Of a stretch of 64,000 nucleotides of DNA, positions 60,312 through 64,000 are shown piece by piece. The notes under the pieces are model-generated. The model was not told the origin of the DNA. It saw only the letters and a list, made by a program, of their open reading frames with translations, and did not search any database. Position numbers and translations under genes: made by a program. Each line of letters opens with the position of its first letter. Position 1 is the stretch's first letter. Location: assembly GCA_964501335.1 (NCBI GenBank), contig CAZCTC010000037.1:1-64000 (forward strand), read 5' to 3'. This stretch comes from CAZCTC01 sp964501335 (GTDB lineage: Bacteria; Chloroflexota; Anaerolineae; B4-G1; SLSP01).

Positions 60312-61313
60312 ATGCCCAGATCTGGTGTCACTATTCGCGATGTCGCAGCCCGAGCGGGAGTCTCTCATCAGACAGTCTCCCGGGTCTTGAACAACAGCAC
60401 TGAGGTCACCCCCGAAACCCGCGACCGGGTCAACGCTGCCATCGCCGAACTGGATTACCGCCCCAACGCCAACGCCCGCTCCCTCGCCGCCGGCCGCACT
60501 TACGCCTTGGCCTGCCTGGCCCCCAACCTGACCGACTACACCTTTGCCTCCATTATCGAAGGCATCGAAAGCGAAGCTCGCCAGCACGGTTATTTCGTCT
60601 TCTCCTCCTCCACCCCCGACGCCGACAGCTTTGGCTTGCTCGCCGCCGAGCTGAGTTCCAGCCGGCGCGCCGACGGCCTCCTCATCATCAATCCCTACAA
60701 CGATGCCCGCCACACCCGCCTGGCCCCCGACTTCCCCGTCGTCCTGATCGGCTCCCATCCGGCCGAACCCATCAACTCCGTCTCCCTCGACGACCGTCAG
60801 GCTGCCCGCGCCGCTACCCGCTATCTGCGCAGCCTCGGCCATCGCCAGATCGTCAACATCACTGGCCCCCAGACCGAAGACTGCACCCGGGAACGCATCG
60901 CCGGCTATCAGGATGCCCTCGAAGCCGCCCGCATCGATCCCAATCCTGCCTTAATCCTCGAAGGAGACTGGACGGCCTCCTCCGGAGCCCTCGTCATTCA
61001 AAGACTGCTGAAATCGGCCTGCCCCTTCACCGCCGTCTTTGCCCAGAACGACCGCATGGCTATCGGCGCCATCCACGCGCTGCGCCAGGCCGGTCGCCGC
61101 GTCCCCGAAGATATCTCCGTCATCGGCTTCGATGATATGCCCCTCGCCTCCTATTTCGATCCACCGCTGACCACGATGCGTCAGGACACCCTTGAAATTG
61201 GTCGGGAAGCTGTCCGTCTATTGATCCGCACCCTGGAAAACCCGGGACAGCCTGCCGAACAAAAACGCCTTCCCGCAGATCTTATTATTCGTTATTCAAC
61301 CCAACCGCTCTGA
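60312..61313 (+). CDS. LacI-family transcriptional repressor
   Basis: A 333-aa regulator. The HTH is TIRDVAARAGVSHQTVSRVL and the hinge is NARSLAAGRTYALA. A periplasmic-binding-protein-like effector domain follows (NGLLIINPY-type and VIGFDDMPLASYFDPPLTT segments). ATG at 60312 is chosen because the HTH begins directly after it; the longer frame would start inside the operator. It probably controls the sugar ABC transporter downstream in response to a sugar. Confidence 0.93.
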   Translation: MPRSGVTIRDVAARAGVSHQTVSRVLNNSTEVTPETRDRVNAAIAELDYRPNANARSLAAGRTYALACLAPNLTDYTFASIIEGIESEARQHGYFVFSSSTPDADSFGLLAAELSSSRRADGLLIINPYNDARHTRLAPDFPVVLIGSHPAEPINSVSLDDRQAARAATRYLRSLGHRQIVNITGPQTEDCTRERIAGYQDALEAARIDPNPALILEGDWTASSGALVIQRLLKSACPFTAVFAQNDRMAIGAIHALRQAGRRVPEDISVIGFDDMPLASYFDPPLTTMRQDTLEIGREAVRLLIRTLENPGQPAEQKRLPADLIIRYSTQPL

Positions 61314-61348
61314 AAGGAGGCCCTTCCCCCGATTGTAATTATCCAGAA

Positions 61349-61417
61349 TAAAAACGCTCTCCCCCATCCAGCACGTCGTATCTTACAGGAAAAGTACCTT
61401 GTGCGGGACGCAAAAAG
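61349..61417 (-). repeat. Partial dispersed element without hairpin
   Basis: Only the flank is present: AAAACGCTCTCCCCCATCCA, GCACGTCGTA, and TTGTGCGGGACGCAAAAAG. The hairpin is missing. It lies between the repressor and the binding-protein gene. Confidence 0.55.
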
Positions 61418-61458
61418 TCGACTGTTATTTTATTTCACCCTAACAAAGGAGTTATTGA

Positions 61459-62787
61459 ATGAATCGCAAACCCTGGATGACCGTTTTCAGCCTGCTGCTG
61501 ATCGCGTCCTTTATTCTGTCGGGCTGCACCGCCCCGACTGCCGCGCCTGCCACCACGGCTCCGGCCGCTTCAGGAGAGGAAATCACCCTGCGCTGGCGCA
61601 CCCGCCCCGACAATCAGTCCGAAATCGATGTCTATAACTCGATCAGCAAAGATATTGATGCCTCGCTGAACGGCATTACGCTGGTCTACGAACCCGGCGG
61701 CAGCGAAAGCTCCAGCTACCAGGATGTCCTGAAGACCGAAATCGGCGCCGGCACTGCCCCCGATGTCTTCTGGATTCCCGGCACCGATGTGGCCGATTTC
61801 GCCAAACGCGGTCTGATCCTCGACCTGCGCAGCATGGCCAGCAAAACCTCCGGTTATCAGGATTCTGATTTCTACGCCGGCCCGATGTACCACCTGACCT
61901 TCGACCCGACCACCAACAAAACCGGCACGACGCTCTGGGGCCTCCCCCGCGACGTCTCCACCTTCGTGCTCTACCTCAACCTCGACCTGATCAACGAAGC
62001 CGGCGCCCCCGATCCTCGGGAACTGGCCAAAAAAGGCGAATGGAACTGGGACAACTTCATGCTGGTGGCCAAAAAGGTCCGCGCCCTGGGCAGTGACATC
62101 TACGGCTACGGCCAAAACGCCTGGTGGGGGCCCTACGGTCTCTGGATCAACTCCGCCGGCGGCAACTTCTTCAACGCCGATCGGACCGCCTGCGCCCTCG
62201 ACACCCCCGAATCGATCAAGGGGCTCGAATTTGAACGCAGCATCTACGCCGCCGAAGTCGCCGTCCCCTACGGCGAAGACTCCGAACCGCCCTTCATGGC
62301 CGGCAAAGTCGCCATGTTCCAGAACGGCCGCTGGGCTACCCCCGGCACCCGCAGCAGCGCCAATTTCAACTGGGATGTCGTCGAACCGCCCGCCGGCCCC
62401 AACGGCCTGCACAACTGGCTCTTCTGGGGCGCCTATGTCGTCAATGCCAAGACCCAGCACCCCGAAGAAGCCTGGAAACTGGTTCAGGCCCTGACCACCG
62501 CCGAGACCCAGGGCAAAGTGGCCGCCCTCGGCACCAACATCCCCAGCCGCGTCAGCCAGGATGCCCTGGATAAATTCCTGACCTTCACCCCGCCCGCCAA
62601 CAACCAGGCCTTCCTCAACGGTCTGGCGCAAGAACCGGTCGCCGAAGGACCGCTCTGGGCCGGCAGCTGGCCCGAATACGACAAAATCATGGGCGACAAA
62701 GTCACTGCCGTGATCAACGGCCAGATGACCATCGATGAATTCAAAGCCAGCATCTGCTCCGAAGCCAACAAAGTCTTCGGTCAGTAA
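61459..62787 (+). CDS. Sugar ABC transporter substrate-binding lipoprotein (family 1)
   Basis: A 442-aa lipoprotein with lipobox ILSGC (Cys23). The mature part is an extracellular solute-binding protein of the MalE/UgpB type (SBP_bac_1): ITLRWRTRPDNQSE, FWIPGTDVADFAKRGLILDL, GLPRDVSTFVLYLNLDLINEAG, and a C-terminal EAWKLVQALTTAETQG. An AAGGAGTT site precedes the ATG. With the following permease it forms a carbohydrate importer controlled by the LacI-type gene. Confidence 0.92.
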   Translation: MNRKPWMTVFSLLLIASFILSGCTAPTAAPATTAPAASGEEITLRWRTRPDNQSEIDVYNSISKDIDASLNGITLVYEPGGSESSSYQDVLKTEIGAGTAPDVFWIPGTDVADFAKRGLILDLRSMASKTSGYQDSDFYAGPMYHLTFDPTTNKTGTTLWGLPRDVSTFVLYLNLDLINEAGAPDPRELAKKGEWNWDNFMLVAKKVRALGSDIYGYGQNAWWGPYGLWINSAGGNFFNADRTACALDTPESIKGLEFERSIYAAEVAVPYGEDSEPPFMAGKVAMFQNGRWATPGTRSSANFNWDVVEPPAGPNGLHNWLFWGAYVVNAKTQHPEEAWKLVQALTTAETQGKVAALGTNIPSRVSQDALDKFLTFTPPANNQAFLNGLAQEPVAEGPLWAGSWPEYDKIMGDKVTAVINGQMTIDEFKASICSEANKVFGQ

Positions 62788-62831
62788 AACCTTTCAACTC
62801 AATAACCCAATTTCTCGACCTGCGCGGTTCG

Positions 62832-62953
62832 GCTGAGAAAAAAGCTCATATTTTCGGCGGCTTTCTGAAGCCGCCGAAAATATAAATAAAAACAACTCTC
62901 TAACCATCCAGCGCGTCGCTTTGAGCCGAACAAAAGCCGCTTGCGGGGCGCTG
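62832..62953 (-). repeat. Dispersed hairpin element, reverse copy
   Basis: AGAAAAAAGCTCATA, a perfect 15-bp hairpin (62849-62863 with 62868-62882, loop TCTG, the complement of CAGA), AACAACTCTCTAACCATCCA, GCGCGTCGC and TTGCGGGGCGCTGG. In this copy CCAGCGC and GCGCTGG at the flank ends are also complementary, suggesting a second stem. Confidence 0.75.
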
Positions 62954-62975
62954 GAACGCTCACCACATAAATCGT

Positions 62976-63013
62976 ATTTTTCGCGCGCCCTCGAAAAAGG
63001 GCGCGCGAAAAAA
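62976..63013. repeat. Stable CGCGCG-class hairpin upstream of the permease gene
   Basis: A 16-bp stem (ATTTTTCGCGCGCCCT) with loop CGAAAA ending about 42 bases before the permease start. It lies between binding-protein and permease genes of one operon. Confidence 0.7.
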
Positions 63014-63054
63014 AATAAAAGAACTCCCAATTTTTCACCCAAGGAGCACACTCA

Positions 63055-64000
63055 ATGGCCACCGGGTTAGAATCTAAACCCTTATCCATAACCGCCAATA
63101 CCGCCAAGGCCCGCCTGGAACGCTTTCTCTTCGCCGCGCCCATCTGGCAGGGCTTCTTGACCCTGGCCGGATTGGCGGCTGCCCTCATGCTCTTTCTGGA
63201 CCGCAGTGAATCCAACGCCGCCTGGTTGCGCCCCGTAACCGGCATCCTCATCCTGATCGGCGCGGTTGCCAGTGCCGTCTCAATTCCCTTTTTGCTTCAA
63301 CGTCGCGCCGTCGGCCGGACCATCGCCCTGGCTGTCAACTACCTCGGCTTCGTCGCCTGCCTGCTCGCCGCCTTCCAAAGCCTGGGCGTCTTCATGGTGA
63401 TCGACTACATCGCCGCCCACTTCGCCGCCGGCCTCATTCCCCTGGTCGCCCTGCTCGGCGGCTACCTGATCGGCACGCTGGCCGACCGTTACCCCAACAA
63501 CTACCGCAAAGAAATGCTCTTCCGGCGCCTCGGTCAGGGCATCATGGCCGTTTCCGGCATTATTTTTATTATCCTGGTTCAACTCATCCCCTGGCTCATC
63601 TCCGTCGTCCAAAACGTCAACAGCTTTACGAAGCTGGCCCTGGTCCTCGGCGCCGTCGGCATGGGCATCTTCGCCTGGCTCTTCAACCGTGATTCCGTCG
63701 CTCAGACGCTCCATGCCAGCAACGCCCAAAATGAAAGCATCAGCGGCTTCCTCTTCCTTTCGCCCAATTTACTGGGCTTCCTGCTCTTCTTCGCCGGCCC
63801 GCTGCTCTTTTCCTTCTATATCAGCTTCACCGATTGGGATGCCTTCGGCACAAAAAACTGGGTCGGACTGGAAAACTACCAGCGCATCTTCAGTGTCGAT
63901 GTCCGTCCCTTGCAATCCATCGACCAACCGGTCACCGAAGCGCTCAACACCCAGATCTATGACGAACTGGGCCGCTTCAACCTCTTCGGTCAAAACTTCA
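63055..64000 (+). CDS. Sugar ABC transporter permease (MalF/UgpA type), partial
   Basis: An open frame of 315 codons running off the window end. The start ATG follows AAGGAGCA. The N-terminal part carries several hydrophobic helices before the usual core begins at GFLFLSPNLLGFLLFFAGPLLFSFYISFTDWD (key residues LFLSPNLLGF and SFTDWD), a segment typical of MalF/UgpA permeases. Extra N-terminal helices recall MalF. It is the membrane partner of the binding lipoprotein upstream; the second permease and any ATPase would lie beyond the window. Confidence 0.88.
   Translation, partial: MATGLESKPLSITANTAKARLERFLFAAPIWQGFLTLAGLAAALMLFLDRSESNAAWLRPVTGILILIGAVASAVSIPFLLQRRAVGRTIALAVNYLGFVACLLAAFQSLGVFMVIDYIAAHFAAGLIPLVALLGGYLIGTLADRYPNNYRKEMLFRRLGQGIMAVSGIIFIILVQLIPWLISVVQNVNSFTKLALVLGAVGMGIFAWLFNRDSVAQTLHASNAQNESISGFLFLSPNLLGFLLFFAGPLLFSFYISFTDWDAFGTKNWVGLENYQRIFSVDVRPLQSIDQPVTEALNTQIYDELGRFNLFGQNF

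Overview
The window looks like a chromosomal segment of an uncultured, fairly GC-rich Chloroflexota bacterium, probably class Anaerolineae. This is inferred from recall of protein families, not from a database search. The main clues are Thr/Pro-rich 'TPTPTATPT' linkers in surface proteins, sugar-binding lipoproteins with plain lipobox signals, a MutL-like ATPase operon, a tungsto/molybdo-enzyme with MoaD partners, and many NarL/LiaS-type two-component genes. No rRNA, tRNA, transposase, prophage or CRISPR array was recognised. One 100-N assembly gap (37080-37179) lies inside a repeat-rich gene.

Layout. 0.7-10.3 kb: a ChvE/GguAB-type monosaccharide ABC transporter with two binding-protein genes, one of them an internally duplicated double-domain protein. 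It is followed by an ABC-ATPase/histidine-kinase fusion and a convergent REC-HTH-REC regulator. 10.9-19.4 kb: a giant polytopic membrane protein of about 1971 residues and a HAMP-GAF-PAS sensor with no output domain. 20-22.5 kb: an aldehyde:ferredoxin oxidoreductase-type enzyme with two MoaD/ThiS-like small proteins and a hairpin-rich leader. 23-29.4 kb: two ABC exporters flanking an ECF sigma/anti-sigma pair. 29.5-31.2 kb: PAAR, FmdB, DUF59 and a C-terminally anchored surface protein. 31.4-39.6 kb: a tight seven-gene operon with its own promoter, encoding a MutL-like actin-fold ATPase, a KOW/barrel protein, a zinc-ribbon 'PDWLRG'-repeat membrane protein and other membrane proteins. 39.9-45 kb: uvrB, a methyltransferase and a kinase/regulator pair. 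45.3-53 kb: an amidohydrolase-CYTH fusion, a four-PA14 surface protein, an Fe-alcohol dehydrogenase with an ABM monooxygenase, and a lipoprotein. 53-58 kb: an operon of a membrane protein, SDR, lactate dehydrogenase, aldo/keto reductase and alpha/beta hydrolase. 58-59.7 kb: a DUF5107 surface protein. 60.2-64 kb: a LacI-regulated sugar ABC transporter running off the end.

How it fits together: the genes suggest a sugar-scavenging fermentative heterotroph. It would have at least two carbohydrate ABC importers, lactate and alcohol dehydrogenases, an AOR-type oxidoreductase, and transport-coupled signalling.

Noncoding structure is unusually rich. A dispersed intergenic element of about 130 bp, with a strongly compensated hairpin (arms mostly ATGTTTT-variable, loop usually CAGA), occurs about a dozen times in both orientations. 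A second class of very stable hairpins (T-tract, CGCGCG stem, A-tract) sits in seven intergenic gaps, most often just upstream of start codons. The most novel-looking candidates are the ABC-ATPase/kinase fusion locus, the MutL/PDWL operon and the hairpin element family.
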